From NCBI GenBank assembly GCA_932521035.1, contig OW051496.1, positions 806,001 to 870,000 of the forward strand: a stretch of 64,000 bases of DNA, given 5' to 3'. The position numbers and the translations under genes were made by a program. Under the pieces are notes generated by a model that was given only the letters and a program-made list of their open reading frames with translations, ran no database searches and was not told where the DNA came from. The DNA comes from Oscheius dolichura. Its lineage: Eukaryota; Nematoda; Chromadorea; Rhabditida; Rhabditidae. Each line of letters starts with the position of its first letter. Positions within the stretch are counted from its first letter, which is position 1. This document shows positions 24,196 through 34,606 of the stretch, piece after piece.

Positions 24196-27022
24196 CTAGG
24201 CGTCCGGCATGGCGGCAAAGGCAGCAGTCAGTTTTGATGTCTTCTCCGACATTTCTTCTAAAATCAACAAGATGTTTATGTTAGTAAAGCACCCAATATT
24301 TTCCCATAAAATATCTTCCCCAAAACCTACCAGTTTTATTATCAATCCAGGTAATGTTCTCCAACTGCTTCTTCAGGATCCTCTGTATTTGTCCGACTGT
24401 ATCGTCACCCGTCTCCTTGGTCTTGTTCAACTCGACCAGCTGGTCATTTATTTCATTGAGATCATCGTCTGCCTCCTTTACTTGAGCGTCAACGGACGTT
24501 AAAAGCTTCATTCTAAATGGAAATGATCAGTTTTTGAACTATAAGGAGGATCGCGCGCCCGCACCCGTAAAATCTCGGCAGGAGAGAGTTTTTTTCCGTT
24601 TTTTGGTTGAAAATAAGGCAATTTCTCTTGCTGAAACTTTACGGGTGCAGGAGAATTGAAAATCACTGGAAGAAATAGAAAAACTAACATATTTGAGCGC
24701 TGTTGATCAGCATTAGTGGCATAGGACAGGTCCAACGGGAAACCACTGTTACAGTCAGTCCAATCAGGCAATCCCAACTTCTTTTCCAAGTCAACTACAA
24801 GCCCTTCGAGCTCTGAATAAGGAAAATAGGGATAAAAGAAGGAATAATGGGAAAATTACCTTTTTGTTGCATATCAATAAAGCTCAAATTGTGGAAAAGA
24901 CGATCCTTTGACTCTTCCAGAGCGGTTACTTCTTTGTCGGCTTCGATTAGCTGAAAAATGCAACCCTGGTTAGGAAAGAGTAAAATAGCAGAATTTCTTT
25001 AAATTTATTTGGATGGGAAAACCGAAAAATGTAGGAAAAGCGCCACAGTTATTGCTTTTTCACTATTTTGGAGGATGAGGATGTCTAACTGTGGTTTGTA
25101 CCAGGAAACGAATTTCATGTTTCCGCTCCCATAAAATCCCGACAGGAAAGCCAAAAGAAAAGATCCAAACTTTTAGAACAAATTACATCGCGTATACAGC
25201 GGAACAAGTAAAATAAGCGGATTCCGTTAATTTATTCGGCTAGCAAAACCTAAAAGTACAGAAAAAAAAACGTGGCTGCCGAACTGTGGCCGCTCCTAAA
25301 AGCCAGTTTCGGGCGCCCGCGCAGGTAAAATCTCGGCAGCTGGAGGGAAAATCAAGTCGCAATATTTTTGGGAGCTACGAACCCTTCTGCCAACATTTTA
25401 CGGGGCCCAATTCTCAAATTTATGCTAAAAAAATGGAAAAAAGGTCCTACCTTCTTCTGATTGTCCCTGATCTCCCTGTCAAATGAGTTGACTTCGAGTG
25501 CCTGATTCAGGAAGATCTTCTCGTGTGATAACACGTCCATTATGAGGTTGTTTATGACCTAAACGTGGTTTTTTTAGTATTTTCCAAACTTGAGGACTGT
25601 ACCTTCTCCATTTCGCCATAAGAAATAGGTTTCGTCGCTTCGAAAGCGGGAATTGCTGGGACTTGGAAATTTGTGGCGGAGGGTCTAGGAGCGAACAATG
25701 ATGATCCACCAACTGCGGGTTTACTGCTTGTTCTAAATAAAGGAACAATGAAATAGAAATGGATATTTGAACTTACGGGGTAGCTGTTCCAGTGAAGAGG
25801 GAAGTAGTTGCCGGTTTGACGGGAGTTGACGTTCCGGCAAGGAGAGAACCAGTAGCAGTTGCTAAAATGCCGAAAATTAGACGGTTGTGGTGGTATTTGT
25901 CGAGAAAATATGAGAAATTTCACGTCGGCTGAGTAATTGTGGTTCATTGCTGTCTAGCTGCGGCTCTTTGCTGTCTAACAGTGGCTCAACTCACCAGTAG
26001 AAGCTCCACCCGTTCCAGGCAATTGAAATAGACTAGCAGCCGATGTCGTTGCAGGAGCCGCTGCTGTATTAGTTCCAAAAAGCGGAGCTGTGGCTGTCTG
26101 CCCTGTGGCTGCAGCCGGAGCTCCGAAAAGACTACTAGGAGCCGCAGAAGTGGCTGTTGGCTGTGGCTGTCCCGAGAACAATCCTCCTCCAGCTGCGGGA
26201 GCTGTAGCTGCTGGAGCGCCAAATGGAGCAGCTGCATTAGTTGTGGCTGTTGAAGCTGTGGCGGCTGGGGCACCAAAAAGAGAGGAAGTCGCCGGCTGCG
26301 GAGCTGTGGCTGTTCCAAATAAAGAACCAGTTGGCTGCTGGATTGTCAATGGCTTTGCATCTAAAAATTCTTTATGTTTTCCAAGAAAATAGAAGAAAAA
26401 TAACCTGAAATAACAGACGCGTTGGGTGGAGCTCCTCCAAAAAGACCGACGGTCGGCGCGGCGGTAGCTGTGGCTGAAACGGCTGTCTAACTGTGGCGCT
26501 GGGTAAACTACCTCCAAATAGCCCTCCAGAAGGCTGAGCCGGCTGGGCAGCTGCTCCTCCACCGAAAAGTCCTCCACTAGGTGCTGCCGCCGCAGTGGAA
26601 CCACCAAATAATCCTCCAGCTGTGGGAGCTGTGGTGCCGAAAGGAGAAGCAGCGGCTTGAGTCTGACCACCGAATAGTCCCGAATTTTGGGTCCCGGCTG
26701 GAAAAATTTGCTAAATGGGAAACAAAGAAGGGGGAAAGCTTACTGGATGTGCCAAAAAGTGGAGCAGCAGTGGTTGTGGGCGCTGGGGAGCCGAAGAGAC
26801 CACTTCCAGTGGTGGCTGTATTTGTAACGCCGCCAAAAAGTGGTTTATTAGCTGAAAATACGAATGTTACCATGAAAAATTTGTTACCATCATTGAATAA
26901 ATACAAAATCCCCCGATATTTAGAAAATTCCCGAAGCGAAAACAATTCTAATCAAAAAACTCACCCCCGCCTCCAAAAAGTCCGCCTGACTGTTGTCCGC
27001 TGGCACCGCTTCCTCCAAACAT
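24196..27022 (-). CDS. npp-11: Nup62, FG-repeat nucleoporin
   Basis: Central-channel component of the nuclear pore complex (Nup62-Nup58-Nup54 subcomplex). The start is the ATG at 27022 (MFGGSGASGQQSGGLFGGG). The N-terminal half is a low-complexity Ala/Gly/Pro/Thr region full of FG motifs (GLFGG, SLFGAPA, PLFGT). After about 25780 comes the Nsp1/Nup62 coiled coil: VINNLIMDVLSHEKIFLNQA, LEVNSFDREIRDNQKK, LIEADKEVTALEESKDRLF, KELEGLVVDLEKKLGLPDW and LLTSVDAQVKEADDDLNEIN, then QIQRILKKQLENITWIDNKT. These follow vertebrate Nup62 step by step (including SVDAQ and the Trp-Ile-Asp near the end). The last exon ends AAFAAMPDA-stop at 24196. Two MITE family A copies and copies of the dispersed motif lie in its introns. 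The FG-rich exons also give long false ORFs on the other strand. Confidence 0.92.
24558..24649. mobile_element. MITE family A, copy 2
   Basis: In a Nup62 intron. Left end CCGCACCCGTAAAATCTCGG; right end CTTTACGGGTGCAGG, inverted. Length matches the other copies. Confidence 0.75.
25314..25407. mobile_element. MITE family A, copy 3 (diverged)
   Basis: In a Nup62 intron. Left end CCCGCGCAGGTAAAATCTCG; right end CTGCCAACATTTTACGGGGC. Confidence 0.65.
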
Positions 27023-27573
27023 TGTTACCTCTAAAAATGGGCTAAATATACAAATTATAAAACCAACAAAAAAGTAAAAGAAAACAAAGAACAACAACCA
27101 ATTTTCGAAGAAGAAATTCAAAAGAAAGCGAGGGAAAGAGAAGGGAGCAAACGGAACAGGAAGGCTGCTAAACAGCGGGCAGAGCGGATTTTACGAATCT
27201 GTACGCGGAAACTGGGGAATTTACATGTTTCTTGGTGTTCAATAAATTTTTCCATTAGACCAGAAGCATGAGAACTATTTTTGAGCGTATGATAATCAAT
27301 AAGTAGTGGATAAGAAGCAGAAAAGCGAAAAAGGAGCTAGAAACAGCTTTCAGACGAAAGATTTCGCTTTTTACGGTTCAAATAAATTATGGCCAGAAGG
27401 AAAAGTAAGACATTAGAAAAAAACAACAAAAAGAATGAGGAAATTTTACGTGAAATTAGCAAATTGGGCTGTTTTTCGCTTTTCCTAGGCCCATCAACAA
27501 CAACTTTTAAAACACTAGAAATAGCCTCTATTTCTTTATTTTTCTCTCTCTCACAAGTTCTAATGATCTCAGA

Positions 27574-28958
27574 ATGTCGTCAATCTTCCCGATGGACAGA
27601 TTACCAGACTTTATAATAACCAAAACATTCACAAAGGTAGGATTCTTCATTCTACTACAAGAATTTGGTTTTCAGATGTCGCCGAAGGCTTTTGTCAAAT
27701 TCCACAGAACAAATAAAAAGATGTATTCACTGTGCCATTCTCGGGAGAATTTGTTCTGCTTTCCTGTAGATTCTCTACTTTTGAAGGTCCGTTTATTTTC
27801 TGTTAAATCATATTGCAGTTTTTTTAGGGATCTGAATCTCCAGAGAACTTCCGTGCACTATTATTCAATAAAGATTCGCGAATCATCCACTATAAGGACG
27901 TAAAGGAAGCGCTACCGTTTCGTATAAAATGCAAGGAATTGAAACTGATGGTGGGTTATTACACTCTGCTATTAAAAATTTCGTTTAAGGGTATTGATGA
28001 GGACAGGGAAATGTTGGTACGAGAATTTGTAAAATTGATCCGAAAACGACAGATAACCTGTGATCTTCTGTGTCTCTATTGCCAGTTAAGTGGGCAAGAA
28101 ATTGAGCTGGCATGGTGTATTGAAGTAAACAGGAGAAAATGCTAATCAAAACAGTCTAGATTACTCGTCCGTCGCGGGTATCAATTCACGGATATTTGGA
28201 CGAAGGTGACAATTTCATACCCTCTCAATTTTTCCCTATTACCCTATTTGAAAATGTAAGTTTATAATAATATTTATGTAAAGAAGTAGTTGTTCAGTTC
28301 TTCTTTAAAAAGAGTTTTTGGAAAAAAGCAAAAAAACAAATTTCATGCGGGGAAACCTGCGACTTCTTACTATTGTTTCGCGCCTCAACCGATTGCGCCA
28401 TAGCCTGCATTGCTCCCCATAACAATCAAACTAATAAACACGTTTTCAGGTAACCAGGCTCACAACCGATGCCTCCGATTACACCGACCACAATCTTCTC
28501 CGTCTAAATGCTAAATTTATAGACATGAAAAAGCCAAAGATCACTGCAGCCGGGATCAATCATTTCCTCCAGGTAATTTATAATTTCCTTCGATTTAAAC
28601 TTTGTTTTTAAATTAAAATCTTATCTTTTAGCAATGGTTTGCAAATGAGCGGGAAATTGAGTACATCAGCCTGACAGAGCTCGACGCGATCGCAGAAGAA
28701 GTCGTGGTTCGGGATGTGCCCGTCTGCTTGGTTTATAACACGGCTTGGCATCCGTATTCTCTCATAGCCGAGTGTTCCCCGCCACAGAACGGGCTTAGCC
28801 GCTTACAACATGTCTATAATTGTTCTTTCTACCATTTGATTAGGCATGGAAATTTCGAGCAAATGCATAGACTTGAAATACGCAAAAATTCTATCACTAT
28901 CCAGGAAGATGACAACCCGGGGGAATACATTACGCCATATCCATCCCCTTATCAGTAG
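27574..28958 (+). CDS. F-box protein of the nematode FBXB / FBA_2 type (323 aa)
   Basis: Probable substrate receptor of an SCF ubiquitin ligase. The start MSSIFPMDRLPDFIITKTFT carries the nematode F-box motif FPMDRLPD, and MSPKAFVKFHRTNKKMYSL completes the box. The C-terminal half has the F-box-associated layout: ELAWCIE, VTRLTTDASDYTDHNLLRLN, ITAAGINHFLQQWFANEREI and EYISLTELDAIAEE. Exons: 27574-27636, 27676-27786, 27828-28124, 28155-28205, 28450-28572 and 28632-28958. They total 972 bases with no internal stop, the common size for C. elegans fbxb genes. The third intron would be only 30 bases (GTAAACAG...AAACAG). Without removing it the frame stops at TAA 28143, so this is the weakest point of the model. 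AATAAA lies at 28985. Divergent from Nup62. Such genes evolve fast in nematodes. Confidence 0.75.
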
Positions 28959-28984
28959 GTGGATCTTCAGGGACCAAAAGATCT

Positions 28985-28990
28985 AATAAA
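28985..28990 (+). terminator. Polyadenylation signal of F-box gene
   Basis: AATAAA 27 bases after the stop codon. Confidence 0.6.
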
Positions 28991-29519
28991 CATTTGTACC
29001 ACTCACAACTGCAGACGACTTTGTTACCTATTTATACTGGGAGCTGACGAGAGAAATTAATGCTCGCCTCGAGAAGAAGAACTCGTCCCTATAGTTAGTA
29101 GTCTAGTATTCAAACAAGCAGTTCCATTCCCAAGCACTTTAATTTCTATTAGAATTCGTAATTAATTTCATTTTTCTGCATAATATCTCTTGACATTGAC
29201 ATGTTATTAATAAAAATATATATGTTATGCTATAAAGCACAATTTGTTTCGAGTTTTAAAAAAGGATGGTGTTCTGACTATCCGTCAGAATAATCTACTC
29301 CCCTGAGCGGAAGCCGTCTTCCTGACCCCTCGGAGGGGCGGGGGAGGGTGAGTCGGGTGAAGACATCCGCTGGGGAGCGGTGGCAGCACCAGGGTTGGGC
29401 GACCAGTTCGGCTCGGCTCGAAAAAGTTCGGTTTTCCGAGCCGAGCCGGCTCGTGTTCGGCTCGGCTCAGAGTAAAATTTGGAGGCTCGGGTTCGGATCG
29501 TTTTTTCATTGATTAATTG
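28991..29519. repeat. Intergenic with GC-rich tandem TTCGGCTCGGCTC tract
   Basis: No gene. From about 29285 to 29505 the base composition turns GC-rich, with direct repeats of TTCGGCTCGGCTC and its inverse (GAGCCGAGCC). Bordered on the right by an abrupt AT-rich island. Only spurious ORFs are present. Confidence 0.6.
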
Positions 29520-29546
29520 CTGATTAATTGCACCGTCCTCTCCAGA

Positions 29547-29678
29547 TTAAATCCAAGAACTCCTGAATATACTGCGCTTCTCTAAATTTTTGAATTTGTG
29601 TTCTTTCCTATTCTTCAAGAATGATTTTATTATCTCATTTCTTTTCTTGGGATCATAGATTTCTATGGTAGTAACCAT
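29547..29678 (-). CDS. Small hypothetical ORF in AT-rich island (43 aa)
   Basis: Starts MVTTIEIYDPKKRNEIIKSF and is Lys-rich. In the +1 frame the downstream part reads FREAQYIQEFLDLIWRG before a stop, which suggests that a frameshift shortened a longer protein. No family recognised. Confidence 0.25.
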   Translation of the reverse strand: MVTTIEIYDPKKRNEIIKSFLKNRKEHKFKNLEKRSIFRSSWI

Positions 29679-29755
29679 CTTTTTGAAAAAGTATGTTTAT
29701 TTAATAAAAGAAAAATTGTTTTACTTATTTTCTTTATTATTTTTATTTATTATAA

Positions 29756-29935
29756 ATGGTAGATTTACTTGTAAAAGAAGAACTTAAGAAGATCCCTAGA
29801 GATGAAATTCGCAGAAAAGTTGCAGACATTAGTAATCAACTAAGAGCTCATATTTTGAAGGCTAAAGAAATAAGAAGTATGAAGAAAAAGGAAATGATTG
29901 ATTTCATTGTCATGTTTAATAATTTGAATTATTGA
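29756..29935 (+). CDS. Small hypothetical ORF in AT-rich island (59 aa)
   Basis: Starts MVDLLVKEELKKIPRDEIRR, a predicted helical charged protein, ending IDFIVMFNNLNY-stop. AT-rich codon use unlike the nearby cellular genes. No family recognised. Confidence 0.3.
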   Translation: MVDLLVKEELKKIPRDEIRRKVADISNQLRAHILKAKEIRSMKKKEMIDFIVMFNNLNY

Positions 29936-30049
29936 GAAAAATGAAAATGAAGAAAATTAAATTTCCTTTATAATTTTTTTTTGTTAATAAATAGGACACT
30001 GTGAGCCCTACTCAGATTTGAAAAAGTAATTCTTTATTGAAAATAAAAA

Positions 30050-30151
30050 ATGGATCATTTCAATTCAATGTCAAGGGATGATCTTCGTAAAGAAGATATT
30101 AAGCTTCTTGATATAATGTCTGGCGGTGTGAAAAGTAATCCCTACTTTTAA
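30050..30151 (+). pseudogene. ORF truncated by SINE insertion (33 codons left)
   Basis: Begins MDHFNSMSRDDLRKEDIKLL, continues DIMSGGVKSNP and then runs into the SINE end (TCCCTACTTTTAAA), which supplies the stop. Probably the 5' remnant of a longer gene. Confidence 0.35.
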
Positions 30152-30262
30152 AGAGCTACCGTGTCTGTCTGTGCGTTGACATGTCGAAATTTCATGGTGT
30201 AGTGGTTAAGAGGGCGGGCGCGCGGTCGAAGAGGTCGCGGGTTCGATCCCCTCTGGCGTCAA
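30137..30262 (+). mobile_element. tRNA-derived SINE, copy 1
   Basis: Contains a pol III A box (TGGTGTAGTGG) and B box (GGTTCGATCCC) at tRNA-like spacing, preceded by the shared head CTACCGTGTCTGTCTG...GACATGTCGA. Three more copies lie inverted at 48435-49200. It does not fold as a functional tRNA. Confidence 0.8.
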
Positions 30263-30496
30263 ACCTTTTTGCTTTTTTGTTTTGAGGTCCTCGACACTGC
30301 CCAAGTATTCCTGAAGTATTTTTCGTTGCGGGACCCGTTCGCGGTGGGACCCCAACCCGCAGAGCTACGGTTCGGTTCCTCCTTCGACCAATTTTTTTTT
30401 GTTTTGTCTGTTTAGCATTTTTGCTTTGTTATAAAATGTTTTCGCTGCGGGACCCGATCGTGGCGGGATCGAGGGGTCGAAGGTTCGGTTCCCACG

Positions 30497-30682
30497 TTGG
30501 GTAACGTCTTTTACTTTGTCTATTTAGCCATAACTTCAGTTGTTGAAGATGATAACACCGCTGACGAGGTCAGAGCAGGGCGGGGCGGGTGGACGCGGAA
30601 TGAAAGATTCTTGGAAGGGAAGGGAATTGAGGAGCACGTGAGAATGGAGGAAGAGACGAACGACAGCTCACCTTACGAGTGA
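30497..30682 (+). other. 61-codon ORF conserved between both copies of repeat family C
   Basis: Encodes MGNVFYFVYLAITSVVEDDN and then an acidic/basic stretch ending MEEETNDSSPYE-stop. The inverted copy (48187-48002, minus) has the same length with 7 differences in 61 residues. A TTTAG acceptor precedes VVEDDN, so it may be a captured exon rather than a gene of its own. Confidence 0.4.
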
Positions 30683-31282
30683 TTATTCTTTGATCAATCA
30701 CAGCCGAGCAGAACGGACGCGGGGGATCGGTAAGGTAGGAAACACCAAGGGTGGTGAAGAGAGCAGGGAGGAGAAAAGAAGCAACCCGCGAGGAAGGGGA
30801 GAGAGGAACTCGATAGGACGGACTGTTCGGGAAGAGGAGAAGAGGAAGCGGGGAAGGGACTGCTAGAGTGAAACGTGTTCACTACGAGAGTGGAACAAAG
30901 GGAGGGACGGGGAGAGGGGGAAAGCGGAGGAGACTGACTGGACGAGGGAGGGGGAAGAGCGGACGGAACTAGACAGGGAGAAGGGGAAAAGACCAGACGG
31001 GAGGAGGGGGAATGGACTGGACGGGGAGAAGGGGAAGAGCGGACGGGCCTTCCAAGCGCGAGGTAAAACCACAGTTGACGCAGCCAACGTCCAGCCGAAG
31101 ACCCCCCGCAGGGGGGTCGAAACGGCTGGTTATACCAACCAAACACTGGCAAACGCGACAGCTGCAACAATATCCGTTTCTTATCGAAGTCTCCCTTATC
31201 AAGGACTGTCCCTGCCTCTTCCCTTGTTCAAATCGACTTTTCCAATTTTTCAACCTTTTCATAAACTATTTCAGCTACTCTA

Positions 31283-33029
31283 ATGGCATCTAATCCTTCT
31301 GAAGCGAATATCCACCCGACAGAAGATGGCTTGAGTTGCATACGAAATGACTTTTCAGGGAGATTGAAAGAAGTATCCGACAAGCAACAAGGGGGTGAGA
31401 AATCATTGAAACCTTTTAGAACTCGAGAGAAATTTCAGTTTCCGATGCTATTACGGCTTTACAAGAGGGCATCGCAGAGATTTCTCACAAAAGTCAGCCA
31501 GATCTAATACTTTTCAGTGTTACTAATGTTTAGTTGGAAGGATCGAAGGGAAACAAAGTGAAGATCATCTTACAATAATACAGAGACTCGTTCTTTTGGA
31601 AGAAAAAAGACAATTGATTCCAGGACAAGTGGATAAGGGAACGGTGGGGAATTGTGGAAGAGAATAATTAACATTCTTTTAGATTTTAGTCCTTGGAGGA
31701 CGTGGCTATTCAATAGAAATGGTCATTTTGATAGAAGACAGTTGGATAAAATTGGCATTGAAATTACCGAAACATTTTAGTGGAGGTGCAGTATATCTGG
31801 ATGGAGAGATCTATATATTCGGTGGTTCGATGGCTAAAGAATTATACAAATTGGATAACAAAACATTGAAATGGATACGATTGGCAGATATGAATGAGGG
31901 GCGACGGTATATTTCAAATAGCAGTGTGCAATGGAATGGATCCATCTGGGTGTTTGGAGGAGAAAGAAAAAGAAACCACTTGAAAAGTGTGGAACGATAT
32001 GATCCGAAGGAGAACAAATGGATTAAAATGCCGTGAGTTGAATACTTTCCCCCAATTTTTCTCTTCTGTTCGGTTTCCAACGGCCGGTTTTCAACTACGG
32101 GACCATTTGGGAACTTGGCGAGCGAAATGTTCTTGTTTTGCAATTTCAACCTGAAGTTCGGCGTTTTTGTCCGTGAAAATGTCAAATGGTCCCGTAGTTG
32201 AAACCCCGGTAGTTGGGAAAAAGCCAAAATAAAACTAGGCTTGAACGAGTAAAGGAATTATTAGAGCGAGACGTGATCACGAGTCTGTCTCGCGACCAAA
32301 CAAGATCCACACGAGGGATGTGCGGGATTCCCGTCCCGTTTCATTCCGTTGTTTGGGCAGAACGAGTCCCGTCCCGTCACGTTTCGAAAATGGCCATCCC
32401 GCCCAGCCCTGATCCACACTCCAGACGAGGTTCGTCTCTCAAACGAGATGATACAACATCTGATACAAGGCTCAATCAGGGCTAATCAATATTTTAGGGA
32501 CATGAAATATTCGCGATCTCGTGCAGCTGCAGCAGTTCATAATGGCAAATTCATTGTCTGTGGTGGATATGATGGTTCAAAGTTATTTAATTATAAGTGT
32601 TTGAAAAGTGTGGAATGTTTCGACCCGGAGAGTGGTGTCTGGGCGGAGCTGAATGATATGGCCACACCTCTTTATGGTCATTCTCTCGTTTCTCATGGAA
32701 ATAATCTCATTTTAATGGGAGGGTATGATGGAAGGGCAATAGTCAATACTGTACTGGAATTGAGTAATTTGGAAGGAAAAGGAACATGGAAAGAACTGCC
32801 GCCAATGAAACAACCTCGATGTCTCTTTTCTGCAACTGTCCTTGACAATGAGATTTTTGTAATTGGAGGATTGAACACAGGCAAAGATCTCGATAAAACT
32901 GAAATATTTAATGGAAAAAGCTGGAGAGAGGGTCCCCAGCTCCCCAATGCGTGCAGTAATATGCCTTCAATTGTTATTCCCCAACATTTGGCTGATATCC
33001 TTTCTAATTACACAAGGTTTCCTTTCTAA
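31283..33029 (+). CDS. Coiled-coil-Kelch protein without kinase domain (385 aa)
   Basis: Kelch beta-propeller protein, usually a protein-binding platform. Exons: 31283-31394, 31439-31492, 31534-31643, 31683-32032 and 32498-33029, totalling 1158 bases. Residues 1-90 form a helical lead (VSDAITALQEGIAEISHKIG; LTIIQRLVLLEEKRQL). Then come Kelch blades with GG and Y...W signatures: ILVLGG, GGAVYLDGEIYIFGGSM, IWVFGGE, VERYDPKENKW, FIVCGGYDGS, LILMGGYDG and EIFVIGGLN. A TTTCAG nine bases before the ATG (31271-31274) looks like a trans-splice acceptor. It is a paralogue of the kinase-Kelch genes at 43909-46028 and 34607-37428 but has no kinase; repeat family C lies directly upstream. The last intron holds a MITE. 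AATAAA at 33057. Confidence 0.85.
32086..32208. mobile_element. MITE with ~22-bp perfect inverted ends, in Kelch intron
   Basis: Left end TTTCAACTACGGGACCATTT and right end its exact complement (AAATGGTCCCGTAGTTGAAA), about 123 bases overall. No coding capacity. Followed by a CCCGTCCCG-type low-complexity tract (about 32313-32410). Confidence 0.8.
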
Positions 33030-33056
33030 TTACACAGTGTAATCCCCTATGAAACA

Positions 33057-33062
33057 AATAAA
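33057..33062 (+). terminator. Polyadenylation signal of Kelch gene
   Basis: AATAAA 28 bases after the stop. Confidence 0.6.
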
Positions 33063-33629
33063 TCTTTCCCTCCCTTTAAAGTATTGCTATTCAACCAGAT
33101 TTTAATTTCTGTAGAGTGTGAGGTTCCGCTTCTTTCCATCCCGCGGACGATCGGTCCCCAATTCTCTGCCACCAAAGCAGCCAGCCGCGGTTGTTGCCGA
33201 CTTTTGTCGATTTCAACTGCTGTTGCTGCTCTCCGCCGCCGTGCAGCCGTGACAACGGACAGACTCCGAGCCTCAAGCCAGGCTGGAGCACCGTGAGGCC
33301 GTACGCTTTACTGGATTCGACATCCTCGCCAGCCAGCGACTTCTACCAACAGAAGAAGCAGCAACATCAGCGGTTATGGATGTAGACTCCCTCTCCCTGT
33401 CGGCGGACGGCGGATGGCGCACTTTTCTAAACGCGTTTGTCGCTCGTTCTCGCTTATTTCATAGCCAAACTTCCCCAAACTTGGGTCACTAGTGCAACTT
33501 TGTACGGCGCACCCGGCGCAGTCAAAAAAATTGGGGTTCGTCAGAAGGAAAAAGAGTTATAAGCACAAACGTCATTACGTAACTTAGCCTTTCACAGGGG
33601 TAAACACAAATAACGCGCAGCGCTTCGCG
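33063..33629. other. Intergenic; GC-rich block with orphan ORF
   Basis: 33100-33420 is GC-richer than its surroundings and holds an open stretch (33191-33385, plus) that reads GWSTVRPYALLDSTSSPASD. It could be a stray exon of an old gene copy; no family is recognised. The rest holds nothing supportable. Confidence 0.3.
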
Positions 33630-34606
33630 CGTAAGTTTATTTTTGAGTTGCCCCTACATCTCTATAGTACTCAGCGCGTCCCGACACTTAGATTTTAGAC
33701 TTTTGAGTCGTTTTTTGTTCCATTTCTTTTAACAAAGGAAGGATACTTGCTCGGGATCACTTTTTCAAACGTTTTTGATGCCATCTTGTAGAGAATTTTC
33801 TGGCGATCAAGACATATTCTTTCTTTTTTGCCATAATGACTCTGTTGATGAGGAAAACGCAAAATAAGGTTTCAATGCTAAACGTGTTTTTGGACTTGTC
33901 TATTTTTCATTCTCCTTCGAAAAATGTGAAGCGGTGGCTGAGTGGATAGTCCACTCGCCCACCAAGCTTTTGTGTTTTTCTCAACTTGGGTTCGATTCTT
34001 CCAAGGGACCAAGTCATTTTTGTAATTTTTTGGGGGCGATTGACATCATTTGCTCCTGCTGTAACACTCACAATAAAGATGGGAAGGAAAATATTGGAAG
34101 TACGGCAGATTGAGCAATTTTCTCGATAGAAGGTTACTGAAATCCTCCTCGTCTTTTTTATGGCATTTAAAGAGGACAAGAGTCGAAAACAGATTCAATC
34201 GCCCCCAAAAAATTACAAAAATGACTTGGTCCCTTGGAAGAATCGAACCCAAGTTGAGAAAAACACAAAAGCTTTGTGGGCGAGTGGACTATCCACTCAG
34301 CCACCGCTTCACATTTTTCGAAGGAGAATGAAAAATAGACAAGTCCAAAAACACGTTTAGCATTGAAACCTTATTTTGCGTTTTCCTCATCAACAGAGTC
34401 ATTATGGCAAAAAAAAAAGAATATGTCTTGATCGCCAGAAAATTCTCTACAAGATGGCATCAAAAACGTTTGAAAAAGTGATCCCGAGCAAGTATCCTTC
34501 CTTTGTTAAAAGAAATGGAACAAAAAACGACTCAAAAGTCTAAAATCTAAGTGTCGGGACGCGCTGAGTACTATAGAGATGTAGGGGCAACTCAAAAATA
34601 AACTTC
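33630..34606. repeat. Near-perfect long inverted repeat (arms about 415 bp)
   Basis: Left arm about 33630-34043 and right arm about 34193-34606 are complementary over nearly their full length, with a spacer of about 150 bases. Each arm contains a tRNA-like segment (GCGGTGGCTGAGTGGATAG ... GGGTTCGATTC). A single diverged full-length copy at 47297-47735 shows the spacer is the distal part of the element, so this is one truncated and one complete copy joined head to head. The right end cuts into a Kelch coding exon. Confidence 0.85.

Larger units (their letters stand above)
29520..30140. mobile_element. AT-rich island with compact divergent small ORFs (possible virus- or Polinton-like remnant)
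   Basis: About 620 bases of very AT-rich, intron-free sequence holding three short ORFs: minus 29678-29547 (43 aa), plus 29756-29935 (59 aa) and plus 30050-30151 (33 aa). The first two are divergent, with a 77-base AT-rich gap. The compact layout differs from all neighbours and is broken at the right by a SINE. No hallmark gene (polymerase, integrase, capsid) is present, so the virus- or Polinton-like reading is only a suggestion. Confidence 0.35.
30137..31080 (+). repeat. Composite ~0.9-kb repeat family C, copy 1
   Basis: SINE head, then GC-rich spacer with GCGGGACCCG motifs, then a 61-codon ORF, then a purine-rich tail ending GCGCGAGGTAAAACCACAG. An inverted, somewhat shorter copy occupies about 47748-48560. 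The two copies lie 17 kb apart, bracketing the Kelch/lectin region. Confidence 0.8.

Noticed and set aside
26090-26392. Plus-strand Ala/Gly-rich ORF
   Set aside because: Complement of the Nup62 FG-repeat exon; no independent support.
28340-28412. Minus-strand tRNA-like sequence (GCAGGCTATGGCGCAATCGG) in the F-box intron
   Set aside because: The A-box-like part is good but the B box is lost (AGGTTTCCCC) and no acceptor stem pairs; at most a relic.
29285-29509. Minus-strand Pro/Arg-rich ORF
   Set aside because: Produced by the GC-rich tandem tract; no homologous features.
30694-31170. Minus-strand Pro/Ser-rich ORF of 158 codons
   Set aside because: Shadow of the purine-rich tail of repeat family C; low complexity and not kept in copy 2.
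33930-34010. Possible tRNA genes inside the inverted repeat arms
   Set aside because: Box motifs are present, but the T stem and acceptor do not fold and the sequence is part of a repeated element.
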